Below the pieces are notes generated by a model, which did not search any database, was not told where the DNA came from, and saw only the letters and a program-made list of their open reading frames with translations. The translations under genes and the position numbers were made by a program. DNA of 64,000 bases from Mycolicibacterium neworleansense (GTDB lineage Bacteria > Actinomycetota > Actinomycetes > Mycobacteriales > Mycobacteriaceae), in the NCBI RefSeq assembly GCF_001245615.1, contig NZ_CWKH01000001.1, positions 868,001 to 932,000 of the forward strand, given 5' to 3'. Each line of letters starts with the position of its first letter. The stretch's first letter is position 1. Positions 27,048 to 41,484 of the stretch are shown one piece after another.

Positions 27048-27412
27048 CCGCCGACGAAGCGCTGGCCATCATCGCCAGGGACTATGACACCGGCGAGGGC
27101 GGTGGCCAGGTCTCGACGTTGATCCACGACATCCTGAAGCTGCGTCAGCAGGGCTACAAGCCCTCCAACGCCAACCGGCAAGCCATCACCGAGGCCCTCG
27201 ACAAGCGGCCCAATCAGGTTCCGCTGATCAACGCGCTCAAGAGCACCCTGTCTTATCAGCGCAAATTGCAGGCCCAGGCCAACGCGCAGGTTACGCAGCC
27301 GGGTGTGATCAACCCCGGGGGCGGCCAGTTCCCGGGAGGCATCGCGCCCTTCCCTGGCGGGGCGGGCACGCAGCCCGGCCCTAGTGGCGGCATCCAGATC
27401 CCGCTGGGCTAA
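27044..27412 (+). CDS. Small protein with Pro/Gly-rich tail, or shifted C-terminus of the preceding protein
   Basis: 122 residues from ATG 27044, which overlaps the stop of the large gene (ATGA). Not recognised. Residues 1-85 look helical (MTADEALAIIARDYD, LKLRQQGYKPSNANRQ, LINALKSTLSYQRKLQAQ); residues 86-122 are Gly/Pro-rich and disordered. The same frame is open upstream and reads a Pro/Ala-rich linker (QPTPAADAPAADAPAAPQ), so the segment may really be a C-terminal extension of the upstream protein separated by a frameshift. Confidence 0.6.
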   Translation: MTADEALAIIARDYDTGEGGGQVSTLIHDILKLRQQGYKPSNANRQAITEALDKRPNQVPLINALKSTLSYQRKLQAQANAQVTQPGVINPGGGQFPGGIAPFPGGAGTQPGPSGGIQIPLG

Positions 27413-27421
27413 CTTCACCTG

Positions 27422-27640
27422 GTGGTCGACGACAAGCTTCTGAGCATCCTGGTCTGCCCGCAGGACCGCGGGCCGCTGCTGCTGGCCGGAACGGACTGGC
27501 TCTACAACCCGCGGTTGCGCCGGGCCTACCGGATCGAGGACGGCATCCCGGTGCTACTCGTCGACGAGGCCGTGGCCATCGAGGACGACGCCGAGCATCG
27601 CCGCTTGCTGGACCTGGCCGGATCAGGAGAGTCCGGGTAG
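27422..27640 (+). CDS. Trm112/UPF0434 family protein
   Basis: 72 residues, beginning VDDKLLSILVCPQDRGPLLL and containing YRIEDGIPVLLVDEA, the Trm112/YcaR pattern. In other organisms Trm112 activates methyltransferases; here the role is unknown. Of the usual four zinc cysteines only one (ILVCPQD) is visible, so metal binding is unlikely. GTG start. Its 3' end overlaps the convergent TetR gene by 18 bp. Confidence 0.85.
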   Translation: MVDDKLLSILVCPQDRGPLLLAGTDWLYNPRLRRAYRIEDGIPVLLVDEAVAIEDDAEHRRLLDLAGSGESG

Positions 27641-28249
27641 GTCACCCGTGAGGTACCGCTGCAGAGTGGGTGCGATGGTCTCGACGATCTGTTCCGCCGG
27701 CAGCGTGGCGAAGGGTTCGAGTTCCAGGATGTAGCGCGCCATCGCGACCCCGACCAGTTGTGAGGCGACGAACTGGATGCGGATTCGAGAACTGCCGGGT
27801 GGGTTGTCCACCCGCGGTCCGATTTCGCCGATGATGATTTCCTGGAGGAACGACCGCACCAGCGATACGTCGTTGCCGGCCAGAATCGACCGCAGGGTCG
27901 CGACGAACCCCTTTCCGATCTCGGAATCCCACAGCGGCAACAAGATTGACGGCAGGGTGTGCCCGATCTGCTCGACCGGCACCTCTTTCAGCTTGCCGAT
28001 CACCGTCATCGGGTCGATGGGAATGTGGATAGCGGCGGCGAACAGCTGGGTTTTGGTGCCGAAGTAGTGATGCACCAGGGCGGCGTCCACGCCGGCACCG
28101 GCCGCGATGGCGCGGATCGACGTTTTGTCGATTCCATTGCGCGCGAACAGCTCCCGTGCACTGGCCAAGATCCGCTCGCGTCTGTCCGAGGGGCCGGCGG
28201 GGCGGCCCGGGCGTTTGCGTTCGTGTTCGGAATCGATGTCGGTGCTCAC
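27623..28249 (-). CDS. TetR/AcrR family regulator of the adjacent ABC exporter
   Basis: 208 residues. The N-terminal helix-turn-helix (about 22-70) contains RILASARELFARNGIDKTSIRAIAAGAGVDAALVHHYFGTK, a TetR signature. The C-terminal ligand domain is unassigned. It starts 6 nt after the permease stop with an AGGA Shine-Dalgarno, so it is the last gene of an ATPase-permease-regulator operon. It probably binds the two tandem operators on the operon's start codon (29770-29801), giving autoregulation. Matches the position of Rv1685c (recall). Confidence 0.92.
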   Translation of the reverse strand: MSTDIDSEHERKRPGRPAGPSDRRERILASARELFARNGIDKTSIRAIAAGAGVDAALVHHYFGTKTQLFAAAIHIPIDPMTVIGKLKEVPVEQIGHTLPSILLPLWDSEIGKGFVATLRSILAGNDVSLVRSFLQEIIIGEIGPRVDNPPGSSRIRIQFVASQLVGVAMARYILELEPFATLPAEQIVETIAPTLQRYLTGDLPGLS

Positions 28250-28255
28250 GGCTTC

Positions 28256-29011
28256 CTAAGGAGTTCGGCGGCGCAAGGTGGCGGCAGCCAGGCACAGTGC
28301 CACGATGGCAAACCCCACGACGACCGCGATGTCACGCGCCGCGACGGCGGTCAGCTCGGGATGGGCGCCGACCTGCTGCAGGGCTTCGAGCGCATAGCTG
28401 GCGGGGAGCACATTACTGATCCACTGCAGCCACTCCGGCAGCGCGGCGCGCGGCACGATGATGCCGCACAACAGCAGCTGCGGCACGATCACCACCGGCA
28501 TGAACTGGACCGCCTGGAACTCGGTCCGGGCGAACGCGCTGCACAGCAGGCCGAGGCCGACGCCGAGAACGGCGTTGATGATCGCGATCAGGAACACCAG
28601 TACGGGGCTGCCCGCGGTGTCGAAGCCCAGGAACCAGAACGCGACGATGCAGGCCAGCGTCGCTTGGGCCGCCGCAGCGATGGAGAAGGCCGTGCCGTAG
28701 GCGGCCAGCAGGTCGAAACGTCGCAGGGGCGTGGTGAGGATCCGCTCGAGCGTCCCCGAGACCCGCTCGCGCTGCATGGTGATCGAGGTGATCAGGAACA
28801 TCACCACGAGGGGGAAGACTCCGAGCATGATCAGGCACGCTGTGTTGAACGGGCTGGGGTGACCTGGCGAGTGCGGCGCGTTCTGGAACATGAAGTACAT
28901 CAGCGTGATGATCAGGCTGGGCACCACCAGGATCATGGCGACGCTGCGATGGTCGGCGGCCAGTTGTCGCAGGATCCGCCCGGTCGTGGCCAGGTATGCG
29001 GCGGGGCTCAG
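28256..29011 (-). CDS. ABC-2 type transporter permease
   Basis: Membrane subunit of an ABC exporter with about six helices. Family motif near the middle: QRERVSGTLERILTTPL, the amphipathic coupling element of ABC-2 permeases; later NVLPASYALEALQQVG. The start is unclear. Homology seems to begin at [19 protein letters not shown], where no ATG, GTG or TTG occurs. The only plausible codon is CTG at 29011, overlapping the ATPase stop as CTGA. ATG at 29086 would give a 79-bp overlap. I give the CTG, with low certainty on the start only. Function: export with the upstream ATPase; substrate unknown. Confidence 0.85.
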   Translation of the reverse strand: MSPAAYLATTGRILRQLAADHRSVAMILVVPSLIITLMYFMFQNAPHSPGHPSPFNTACLIMLGVFPLVVMFLITSITMQRERVSGTLERILTTPLRRFDLLAAYGTAFSIAAAAQATLACIVAFWFLGFDTAGSPVLVFLIAIINAVLGVGLGLLCSAFARTEFQAVQFMPVVIVPQLLLCGIIVPRAALPEWLQWISNVLPASYALEALQQVGAHPELTAVAARDIAVVVGFAIVALCLAAATLRRRTP

Positions 29012-29793
29012 TCGGCTCGGTTGGTCGCGCCCGAGGCGCTGCGTCGGATGACGGTGAGAAACGCTTCCTCCAGGGACGTGCATGCCGTGTCCTTCCGTAG
29101 CAGGTCTGGGGTTGTGTGGGCGAGCAGTCGGCCTTCGCGCATCAGCAGCAGGTCGCCGCAGTGGTCGGCCTCGTCCATGACGTGGCTGGAAACCAGCAGC
29201 GTCGTACCTCGCGCCGCGAGCCGCCGGAACTGCTCCCACAGGTCGACCCGCAGGACGGGGTCGAGGCCGACTGTCGGTTCGTCGAGCACCAGCAGTTCGG
29301 GCTCGGACACCAGTGCACAGGCCAGCGAGACTCGGGTGCGCTGACCACCGGAGAGGTTGCCGCAGTACGCGGTTCGGTGGTCGTCGAGGCCCACCGAACG
29401 GATGGCATTGGCGGCCGAGTCCGCCGATGTGCCGTACAGCGCGGCGAAATACCGCACGTTGTCGATCACTCGCAGGTCGTCGTAGATCGTCGGGTCCTGG
29501 GTGACGTAGCCGACCCGGTGACGCAGCGGGGCCGACCCGGCAGGGTGTCCGAGCACCGTGACGGTGCCGGCCGCGACGATCTGGGTGCCGACGATGCTGC
29601 GCATCAGGGTCGACTTTCCGCAGCCCGATGGACCGAGCAGGCCGGTGATGGCGCCGCCGGCGATCCGCACGCTGAGATCGCGGATCGCCGCCCGGCCACC
29701 CCGGTTGACCTGCAGTCCAGCGATGTCGATGGCCGGTGGAGCCGCCCCGGTCGGGATTCCCGCAGAGAATTCATCAATCGATGAAGTCATCAT
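29008..29793 (-). CDS. ABC exporter ATPase
   Basis: 261 residues, one nucleotide-binding domain: Walker [11 protein letters not shown]-loop [10 protein letters not shown], signature [12 protein letters not shown], Walker [13 protein letters not shown] and switch His [14 protein letters not shown]/CcmA-type drug-exporter subfamily. The start is ATG 29793: CAGTAT (29806-29801) lies 7 nt upstream and TTGACA (29829-29824) 17 bp before that. The in-frame TTG at 29829 is the first base of the -35, so it cannot be transcribed. First gene of the operon with the permease and TetR gene. Confidence 0.93.
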   Translation of the reverse strand: MMTSSIDEFSAGIPTGAAPPAIDIAGLQVNRGGRAAIRDLSVRIAGGAITGLLGPSGCGKSTLMRSIVGTQIVAAGTVTVLGHPAGSAPLRHRVGYVTQDPTIYDDLRVIDNVRYFAALYGTSADSAANAIRSVGLDDHRTAYCGNLSGGQRTRVSLACALVSEPELLVLDEPTVGLDPVLRVDLWEQFRRLAARGTTLLVSSHVMDEADHCGDLLLMREGRLLAHTTPDLLRKDTACTSLEEAFLTVIRRSASGATNRAD

Positions 29794-29829
29794 GTGATGA
29801 ATACTGCGCTCCGGTGCGGCCGGTGTCAA
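29770..29829 (-). promoter_or_regulatory. Promoter and tandem operators of the ABC/TetR operon
   Basis: Promoter on the minus strand: TTGACA (29829-29824), 17-bp spacer, CAGTAT (29806-29801), 7 nt, ATG 29793. Two adjacent 16-bp sites share the pattern NTCATC-N4-GATGAA: 29770-29785 (TTCATC AATC GATGAA, perfect) and 29786-29801 (GTCATC ATGT GATGAA, 5-bp arms). They are exactly 16 bp apart; the second runs from the last base of the -10 through both ATG codons. This suits repression by the TetR protein encoded last in the operon. Confidence 0.7.
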
Positions 29830-29861
29830 CGGTGGTAGTTGAGAAGTGCAGAATCGCTCGG

Positions 29862-30473
29862 GTGGGCGCTGAGCTACTGGCCGGAGATCCGTTGCTTGCG
29901 GCCCGCCGTCTGTTGGGAGCCGAGCTGACCGGACGCGGCGTGAGTGCCGTCGTCGTCGAGGTCGAGGCGTACGGCGGCCCCGCTGACGGACCCTGGCCCG
30001 ACGCCGCCTCGCATTCGTTCCGGGGTGCGGGCGGGCGCAATCTGGTGATGTTCGGCCCGCCCGGGCACCTGTACACCTACCGCAGTCACGGCATTCACGT
30101 ATGCGCGAATGTGGTCTGCGGATTCGACGGTGTTGCGGGCGCGGTACTGCTGCGAGCGGCTTCGGTGTCTGCCGGCGCTGACCTCGCCGCCCGGCGCCGC
30201 GGACCGGCGATTTTGCCTTCCGCGCTCGCGCGGGGGCCGGGCAACCTCTGTTCGGCCTTGGGAATCACCATGGAAGACAACGGAATTGACATGTTCGACG
30301 GCGACAGTCCGGTGCGGCTGGCGCTGCGTGACGAGGTTCCGTCGGTGGAGGGGCCCCGGGTCGGCGTGAGCAAGGCCGCCGACCGCAGGTGGCGGTTCTG
30401 GCTGGCCGGCAGTGCAGAGGTGTCGGCGTATCGGCGCAGCCCGCGCGCCCCGGCGCCCGGTGCCAGTGACTGA
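29862..30473 (+). CDS. mpg: 3-methyladenine DNA glycosylase
   Basis: AAG/Mpg-family DNA glycosylase removing alkylated purines. 203 residues from GTG 29862, equal to the M. tuberculosis protein as I recall it; in-frame upstream codons exist but have no family similarity. Family motifs seen: [15 protein letters not shown] (catalytic Glu region), [33 protein letters not shown] and [15 protein letters not shown]. Divergent from the ABC operon; tyrS follows after 27 nt. Confidence 0.93.
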   Translation: MGAELLAGDPLLAARRLLGAELTGRGVSAVVVEVEAYGGPADGPWPDAASHSFRGAGGRNLVMFGPPGHLYTYRSHGIHVCANVVCGFDGVAGAVLLRAASVSAGADLAARRRGPAILPSALARGPGNLCSALGITMEDNGIDMFDGDSPVRLALRDEVPSVEGPRVGVSKAADRRWRFWLAGSAEVSAYRRSPRAPAPGASD

Positions 30474-30493
30474 TGTCGACGATGCGGCATGAT
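30466..30493 (+). promoter_or_regulatory. Putative tyrS promoter
   Basis: GTGACT (30466-30471), 16-nt spacer, CATGAT (30488-30493), then 7 nt to ATG 30501, a leaderless arrangement. The -35 lies in the last codons of mpg. Weak match, but it agrees with the other leaderless starts in the window. Confidence 0.4.
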
Positions 30494-30500
30494 CGTCGTC

Positions 30501-31787
30501 ATGAGCATGGGAATCCTCGATGAGCTGGACTGGCGTGGGCTGATCGCGCAGTCAACCGACCGCGACGCGCTGGCGAATGACCTGGCCAAGGGACCCATGA
30601 CCGTGTATTCCGGCTTCGACCCGACCGCGCCGAGCCTGCACGCGGGACACCTGGTGCCGCTGCTCACTCTGCGGCGGTTCCAACGCGCCGGGCACCGGCC
30701 GATCGTGCTCGCCGGCGGGGCAACCGGGATGATCGGCGATCCCCGCGATACGGGGGAGCGCACGCTGAACACGGCCGACACCGTCGCCGACTGGGCCGGG
30801 CGCATCCGCGGCCAGCTGGAACGGTTCGTCGAGTTCGACGACACCCCGACCGGCGCAATCGTCGAGAACAACCTGAACTGGACCGGGCAGCTGTCGGCCA
30901 TCGAGTTCCTGCGTGACCTGGGAAAATACTTCTCGGTCAACGTGATGCTGGACCGGGAGACGGTGCGGCGCCGGCTGGAGGGCGACGGCATCTCCTACAC
31001 CGAATTCAGCTACATGCTGCTGCAGGCCAACGACTTCGTCGAGCTGCATCAGCGGCACGGCTGCGCGTTGCAGATCGGCGGTTCCGACCAGTGGGGCAAC
31101 ATCGTGGCGGGCGCCCGCCTGGTGCGCCAGAAGCTGGGCGCCACCGTGCACGCCATGACAACTCCGCTGGTCACCGACTCCGAGGGCAAGAAGTTCGGCA
31201 AGTCGACCGGCGGTGGCAACCTGTGGCTGGATCCCGAGATGACCAGCCCGTACGCCTGGTACCAGTACTTCGTGAACACCGCCGATGCCGACGTGGTCGG
31301 TTACCTGCGCTGGTTCACCTTCCTGTCGTCGGACGAGATCGCCGAACTCGAGGACTCCACCCAAAACCGGGCACATGAACGGGCCGCACAGAAACGGCTG
31401 GCCAGGGAACTGACCACGTTGGTGCACGGCGAAGCCGCGACGACGGCGGTCGAGCTGGCCAGTCAGGCACTGTTCGGCCGGGCCGAGCTGACCGACCTCG
31501 ACGAATCGACCCTCGGCGCCGCACTGCGCGAGGCCAGCAATGGGCAGGTCGCCGAGCTGAAGCCGGGCGGCCCGGATTCGGTCATCGATTTGTTGGTCGG
31601 CACGGGATTGGCGGCCAGCAAGGGAGCCGCACGCCGCAACGTCGCCGAGGGCGGGGTGTACGTGAACAACATTCGGATTGAAAGTGACGAGTGGGTACCA
31701 CAGCATTCCGATTTTCTGCATGAGCGGTGGCTCGTGTTGCGACGTGGCAAGCGGCACATTGCCGGGGTCGAGCGCGTGGGCGCCTAG
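30501..31787 (+). CDS. tyrS: Tyrosyl-tRNA synthetase
   Basis: Class I synthetase, 428 residues from ATG 30501. Seen: [15 protein letters not shown] with the HIGH-type HAGH (47-50), [11 protein letters not shown], the tyrosine site [15 protein letters not shown]-type KFGKS (near 231-235) and a C-terminal S4 RNA-binding domain (about 360-428, [17 protein letters not shown]). An in-frame ATG 12 nt upstream lies on the -10 and is rejected. In rapid-growing mycobacteria this gene precedes the second rRNA operon, as here. Confidence 0.96.
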   Translation: MSMGILDELDWRGLIAQSTDRDALANDLAKGPMTVYSGFDPTAPSLHAGHLVPLLTLRRFQRAGHRPIVLAGGATGMIGDPRDTGERTLNTADTVADWAGRIRGQLERFVEFDDTPTGAIVENNLNWTGQLSAIEFLRDLGKYFSVNVMLDRETVRRRLEGDGISYTEFSYMLLQANDFVELHQRHGCALQIGGSDQWGNIVAGARLVRQKLGATVHAMTTPLVTDSEGKKFGKSTGGGNLWLDPEMTSPYAWYQYFVNTADADVVGYLRWFTFLSSDEIAELEDSTQNRAHERAAQKRLARELTTLVHGEAATTAVELASQALFGRAELTDLDESTLGAALREASNGQVAELKPGGPDSVIDLLVGTGLAASKGAARRNVAEGGVYVNNIRIESDEWVPQHSDFLHERWLVLRRGKRHIAGVERVGA

Positions 31788-31840
31788 GCCTGCCGACGTC
31801 CCGGCTCTGACCTGGGGAAACGTCAGACTGACCAGGCGAT

Positions 31841-31869
31841 TTGACTCGCTGTTAGCGCTCACGTAACTT
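31841..31869 (+). promoter_or_regulatory. rRNA operon promoter
   Basis: TTGACT (31841-31846), 17-nt spacer, TAACTT (31864-31869); transcription start predicted near 31876, about 325 nt before mature 16S. No second promoter of equal quality is visible in the leader. Confidence 0.7.
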
Positions 31870-32026
31870 ATTCCAGGTCAGAGCGACACGGACAAGCGCC
31901 GGAGAGCGAAGACGAAATCCGAGAGAGACACCCATTACGGTGGGTCTTCTCACTGCCCGCAGTAAAGTTCAGCGGCTTTTAGCCGCGGGATTTCTGCGCG
32001 ACAAACTCGGGCGTGTTGTTTGAGAA

Positions 32027-37238
<5,212 letters not shown>

Positions 37239-37358
37239 GTAAGACACACATCTGACCTCGCAACCACACCACAAACACCCACACCTCGTGTGACCGGAGT
37301 GCACACCGCACCCCACCACCAAAACACAAGGTTCACACCCAGAAACGGGTGAATAAAG

Positions 37359-37474
37359 TTACGGCGGTCCATAGCGGCAGGGAAACGCCCGGTCCCATCC
37401 CGAACCCGGAAGCTAAGCCTGCCAGCGCCGATGATACTACCCTCCCGGGTGGAAAAGTAGGACACCGCCGAACA
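37359..37474 (+). rRNA. rrf: 5S ribosomal RNA
   Basis: About 116 nt, beginning TTACGGCGGTCCATAGCGGC and ending GACACCGCCGAACA; the two ends pair. The internal segment CCCATCCCGAACCCGGAAGC (loop B/C) is 5S-typical. It follows 23S by 154 nt of spacer without a tRNA. Confidence 0.95.
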
Positions 37475-37482
37475 CAAATTAA

Positions 37483-37525
37483 GAATCGCCCCCCACGTTT
37501 ATCGTGGGGGGCGATTCGCTTTTGA
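37483..37525 (+). terminator. rRNA operon terminator
   Basis: Perfect 15-bp stem (37483-37497 / 37503-37517; GAATCGCCCCCCACG and its complement) with a 5-nt loop, followed by GCTTTTG. A strong intrinsic terminator, 9 nt after 5S. Confidence 0.95.
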
Positions 37526-37586
37526 TTTCCATTTCATTCGTCGAATTCAATTGACATTCGAGCGATTACCCGCTGCGTTGGCGCTC

Positions 37587-37598
37587 ACATAATTATGT
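37587..37598. promoter_or_regulatory. 12-bp perfect palindrome before the TPR gene
   Basis: ACATAATTATGT, an AT-rich perfect palindrome, 54 bp upstream of the GTG at 37653. TATCCT (37618-37623) downstream may be the -10. It could be an operator or an UP-like element; no partner is visible. Confidence 0.35.
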
Positions 37599-37652
37599 CG
37601 GCCGTGGCCGCTGCCAGTATCCTTTGCGGGAAGGGCGGGTAGAAAGGCACAC

Positions 37653-38504
37653 GTGGTCGAGGACAGACAAGGCGGCGCGGAGCGTCGTCCGCGGCGTGCA
37701 TCGAACGATCGCACATCGAACAATTCGGGTCACCACCGTTCCCGCGACCAGCGGGGACGCGATCAACGTTCTGGTGCGCCCCGCCACTCCGGGCCCGGAC
37801 GGGCCCGTCAGGCTCAGCCCACCGAGGACGCGGAGCCAAGGAACGACGGCCCGAAGTTGCCGGCCGATGTCGAAGCCAAGGAGCTGGCTCCCGACGTGCG
37901 CCGGGAGCTGGTCACCCTGGACAAGGCCACTGCCGATTTCGTGGCCCGCCATCTCGTCATGGCCGGCAAGTTGCTCGACGAGGACCCCGACGCTGCGCTC
38001 GCCCATGCCCGGGCCGCCCGAAACCGGGCCGGCCGCATAGCGGTGGTGCGTGAGGCCGTCGGCATCGCGGCCTATCACAGCGGCGACTGGGCGCAAGCTC
38101 TTGCCGAGTTGCGCGCTGCCCGGCGGATGGGCAGCAAGTCAGCGTTGCTGGCGATGATCGCCGATTGCGAACGCGGTGTGGGACGGCCCGAACGGGCCCT
38201 GGAGTTGGCCCGTAGCGACGAGGCTGCCGCGCTCACCGGTGAGGACGCCGACGAGCTGCGCATCGTCACAGCCGGTGCACGTTCGGATCTCGGGCAGTTC
38301 GAGCAGGCGTTGGCCATCCTGTCGACGCCTCAGCTGGACCCCACCACGGTGGGGTCGACCGCTGCCCGGCTGTTCTACGTCTACGCGGATACCCTGCTGG
38401 CACTCGGCCGCAATGACGAGGCGCTCCAGTGGTTCGTTCATGCCGAGCAGGCCGACATCGAGGGCATCACCGACGCGGAAGACCGGATCACGGAGCTTTC
38501 CTGA
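37653..38504 (+). CDS. TPR-repeat protein
   Basis: 283 residues. The first 65 are Arg/Gly/Ser-rich and disordered; residues 75-283 form helical repeats of TPR type (AGKLLDEDPDAALAHARAARNRAGR, VREAVGIAAYHSGDWAQALAELRAARRM, YADTLLALGRNDEALQWFVHAEQAD). Scaffolding or protein binding is likely; partners unknown. Matches Rv1691 (recall). GTG start with AGAAAGG Shine-Dalgarno. The next gene starts 1 nt after its stop, indicating one operon through recN. Confidence 0.88.
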   Translation: MVEDRQGGAERRPRRASNDRTSNNSGHHRSRDQRGRDQRSGAPRHSGPGRARQAQPTEDAEPRNDGPKLPADVEAKELAPDVRRELVTLDKATADFVARHLVMAGKLLDEDPDAALAHARAARNRAGRIAVVREAVGIAAYHSGDWAQALAELRAARRMGSKSALLAMIADCERGVGRPERALELARSDEAAALTGEDADELRIVTAGARSDLGQFEQALAILSTPQLDPTTVGSTAARLFYVYADTLLALGRNDEALQWFVHAEQADIEGITDAEDRITELS

Positions 38505-38505
38505 C

Positions 38506-39522
38506 GTGACCACGCTTGCGCGGCAACATGATTGCCTGCTGCTCGATCTCGATGGCACGGTGTTTCGGGGCCACGAGCCGACCGTGGGAGCTCTCGAGAG
38601 CCTGGCCGGCCTCGATGCGCGGGTGCTCTATGTCACCAACAACGCGTCACGCGCGCCCGAGCAGGTCGCCGAGCATCTGCGTGAACTCGGATTCAGTGCA
38701 GCACCCGATGATGTGGTGACCAGTGCCCAGAGCGCGGCGCACCTGCTGGCCGCCCATTTGTCGCCGGGCTCAGCGGTTCTCGTCGTCGGAACGGATGCGC
38801 TTGCCGGTGAGGTGAGCAATGTCGGGCTACGTCCGGTTCGGACGTTCGGCGAGGGCCCGGTCGCCGTGGTGCAGGGGCATTCACCGGATACCGCCTGGCC
38901 GAACTTGGCCGAGGCCGCGCTTGCCATCCGTTCTGGAGCGTTGTGGGTGGCCGCCAACGTGGATCTGACGTTGCCATCGGAGCGCGGCCTGCTGCCGGGC
39001 AACGGCTCGATGGTGGCGGCGTTGCGGGTGGCGACCGGACAGGACCCGCTCGTGGCCGGCAAGCCGCAGCCGACCCTGATGAACGATGCGTTGAGCCGTG
39101 GCACCTACACGGCCCCGCTCGTGGTGGGCGATCGGCTCGACACCGACATCGCCGGCGCCGTCGCCGCCGGGCTGCCGAGCCTGATGGTCCTCACCGGCGT
39201 CAGCACGGCGATCGAGGCAGTGCGCGCGATGCCCGCCGAGCGCCCCGGATACCTCGCCGCGGACCTGCGGGGACTGCACGCCGACGCCGACACGCTGCGC
39301 ATCGGACCCGATGGGGCCTGGCAGGTGGACGTCGACACGAACGCGGTCACGGTGCGTGCCTCCGGGCAGGAGCCCAAAGACGACCTCTCCGTGGTGCGCG
39401 CCACCGCGCACGCGGTGTGGGCCGCGGACCTCGACCACACCGGTTTCACGGTGCTGGCCGGTGACGACACAGCGCGCCGGGCGCTGCAACATTGGTCGTT
39501 GCTGTCGGTTCCCATCGACTAG
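38506..39522 (+). CDS. HAD-superfamily glycerol-3-phosphate phosphatase
   Basis: 338 residues from GTG 38506, one base after the TPR stop. HAD class IIA (NagD-like): motif I LLLDLDGTVFRG (11-22, nucleophile Asp14), motif II VTNNASR, motif III Lys in VAGKPQPTL, motif IV VVGDRLDTDIAGA. The homologue Rv1692 is reported to dephosphorylate glycerol 3-phosphate during phospholipid recycling. The extra C-terminal domain (about 260-338) is mycobacterial. Confidence 0.9.
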   Translation: MTTLARQHDCLLLDLDGTVFRGHEPTVGALESLAGLDARVLYVTNNASRAPEQVAEHLRELGFSAAPDDVVTSAQSAAHLLAAHLSPGSAVLVVGTDALAGEVSNVGLRPVRTFGEGPVAVVQGHSPDTAWPNLAEAALAIRSGALWVAANVDLTLPSERGLLPGNGSMVAALRVATGQDPLVAGKPQPTLMNDALSRGTYTAPLVVGDRLDTDIAGAVAAGLPSLMVLTGVSTAIEAVRAMPAERPGYLAADLRGLHADADTLRIGPDGAWQVDVDTNAVTVRASGQEPKDDLSVVRATAHAVWAADLDHTGFTVLAGDDTARRALQHWSLLSVPID

Positions 39523-39535
39523 CGTGAGTGTCGTT

Positions 39536-39742
39536 ATGACTACCGATCCCGACCATTTGCGTGCGCAGGTCGCAGAAGTACTGGCAGGCGTGCCGGATCC
39601 GGCGGTGGACCCGTCCGCGCTCGAAGGTGTGGACATCGATGTGGTGGCTGCTCGGCTTGAGCAGGCCCACGACCTGCTCGTACAGGCTCTCGAATCCGTC
39701 GACAGGGGGCAACCCGGCGGACCGCAGGCGACCGGAAGGTGA
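39536..39742 (+). CDS. Small conserved mycobacterial protein
   Basis: 68 residues (MTTDPDHLRAQVAEVL...), acidic and mostly helical, function unknown. It sits between the phosphatase and tlyA in the position of Rv1693 (recall). An in-frame GTG 12 nt upstream (39524) is a possible alternative start. Its stop is 6 nt before tlyA. Confidence 0.75.
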   Translation: MTTDPDHLRAQVAEVLAGVPDPAVDPSALEGVDIDVVAARLEQAHDLLVQALESVDRGQPGGPQATGR

Positions 39743-39748
39743 GCGCCG

Positions 39749-40558
39749 GTGGCGCGGCGCGCCCGCGTTGATGCCGAGCTGGTGCGGCGGGGCCTGGCCC
39801 GGTCACGCCAGCAGGCGGCTGAACTGATCGAGGCAGGCAGGGTCCGGATCGACGGCATGCCGGCGGCCAAACCGGCCACCGCGGTGGCGCCGGACACCAA
39901 CATCACGGTGATCGCCTCGGAGGAACGCACCTGGGTTTCCCGGGGTGCGCACAAGCTGATCGGTGCCCTCGACGCGTTCGACGTCACCGTCGAGGGACGG
40001 CGCTGCCTCGATGCCGGGGCGTCGACCGGGGGATTCACCGAAGTCCTACTCGACCGCGGCGCGGCCGAGGTGGTGGCCGCCGACGTCGGGTATGGCCAGC
40101 TGGCCTGGCCGCTGCGGTCAGACGAGCGGGTCCACGTGCTGGAACGCACGAATGTGCGGGAGTTGACCCCCGAGGCGATCGGCGGACCGGTGCAGTTGAT
40201 CGTGGCCGACCTGTCGTTCATCTCGCTGGCCACCGTTCTTCCCGCGCTGACGGCCTGCGCGGCGGCCGACGCCGATATCGTTCCGATGGTGAAACCGCAG
40301 TTCGAGGTCGGAAAGGACCGGGTGGGCGCGGGCGGCGTGGTGTCGGATCCCGAGTTGCGCATCGACGCGGTGTGCACGGTCGCCCGTAAGGCAGCCGCAC
40401 TGCAGTGGCATGCTGTCGATGTGACGGCAAGCCCGCTTCCAGGCCCCTCGGGCAATGTCGAATACTTCCTGCACCTGCGTGCCCAGAGCGAGCGTCGGCT
40501 GGACGGCGAGTTGCTCGACCAGGCAGTGCGGCGGGCAGTCGAGGAGGGCCCGCAATGA
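39749..40558 (+). CDS. tlyA: 16S/23S rRNA 2'-O-methyltransferase TlyA
   Basis: 269 residues. N-terminal S4 RNA-binding domain (about 1-62, [24 protein letters not shown]) and C-terminal FtsJ-like methyltransferase (about 64-250) with the SAM motif [20 protein letters not shown] and VKPQFEVGK. In M. tuberculosis it makes the 2'-O-methyl groups needed for capreomycin and viomycin binding; its loss gives resistance. The gene is intact here. GTG start; ATGA overlap with nadK. Confidence 0.95.
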   Translation: MARRARVDAELVRRGLARSRQQAAELIEAGRVRIDGMPAAKPATAVAPDTNITVIASEERTWVSRGAHKLIGALDAFDVTVEGRRCLDAGASTGGFTEVLLDRGAAEVVAADVGYGQLAWPLRSDERVHVLERTNVRELTPEAIGGPVQLIVADLSFISLATVLPALTACAAADADIVPMVKPQFEVGKDRVGAGGVVSDPELRIDAVCTVARKAAALQWHAVDVTASPLPGPSGNVEYFLHLRAQSERRLDGELLDQAVRRAVEEGPQ

Positions 40559-41478
40559 CGTCTGAACGCACGATCCTGCTGGTGGTACACACCGGCCGGG
40601 ACGAGGCGACCGAAGTCGCCCGCCGGGTGGAAAAGGTGCTCGGCGACAACGGCATTGGTTTGAAGGTGCTGTCAGCGGAGGCCGTGGACCGCGGCCCGCT
40701 GCATCTGGCACCCGACGACATGCGCGCCCTCGGGGTGGACATCGAGGTGGTCGACGCCGACGAACGCGCCGCCGAGGGGTGCGAACTCGTGCTGGTGCTC
40801 GGCGGGGACGGGACGTTCCTGCGGGCCGCCGAGCTCGCCCGCAATGTCGAGATCCCCGTGGTGGGCGTCAATCTGGGCCGGATCGGATTTCTGGCCGAGG
40901 CGGAGGCCGAGGCGATCGACCATGTCCTCGAGCGCGTGATCGAGCGCGATTACCGCATCGAGGAACGGATGACCCTCGACATCGTCGTGCGCGTCGGGAC
41001 CGATGTGGTGAACCGGGGTTGGGCGCTCAACGAGGCCAGCCTGGAGAAGGGGCCGCGGCTCGGGGTGCTCGGTGTGGTCCTGGAGGTCGACGGCCGACCG
41101 GTCTCGTCCTTCGGCTGCGACGGGGTGCTCGTGTCGACGCCGACAGGGTCCACCGCCTACGCGTTCTCGGCCGGCGGCCCGGTGCTGTGGCCGGACCTGG
41201 AGGCGATTCTGGTGGTGCCCAACAATGCTCACGCGCTGTTCGCCCGGCCGATGGTGACCAGCCCGCTGGCCAGTATCGCCATCGAGATCGAAGCGAGCGG
41301 CAATGATGCCCTGGTGTTCTGCGACGGTCGCCGCGAGATGGTGGTGCCGGCCGGTGGCCGGCTCGAGGTGACCCGCTGCGGCACACCGCTGAAATGGGTG
41401 CGGCTGGATTCGGCACCGTTCACCGATCGGTTGGTCCGCAAGTTCCGGTTGCCGGTCACCGGATGGCGGGGACAGTAG
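40555..41478 (+). CDS. nadK: NAD kinase
   Basis: Makes NADP from NAD with ATP or polyphosphate. 307 residues from ATG 40555, which overlaps the tlyA stop. Seen: [15 protein letters not shown] (near 80, GGDG motif), [18 protein letters not shown] and [21 protein letters not shown] (the second conserved block). Also known as ppnK. Confidence 0.96.
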   Translation: MTSERTILLVVHTGRDEATEVARRVEKVLGDNGIGLKVLSAEAVDRGPLHLAPDDMRALGVDIEVVDADERAAEGCELVLVLGGDGTFLRAAELARNVEIPVVGVNLGRIGFLAEAEAEAIDHVLERVIERDYRIEERMTLDIVVRVGTDVVNRGWALNEASLEKGPRLGVLGVVLEVDGRPVSSFGCDGVLVSTPTGSTAYAFSAGGPVLWPDLEAILVVPNNAHALFARPMVTSPLASIAIEIEASGNDALVFCDGRREMVVPAGGRLEVTRCGTPLKWVRLDSAPFTDRLVRKFRLPVTGWRGQ

Positions 41479-41484
41479 ATACCT

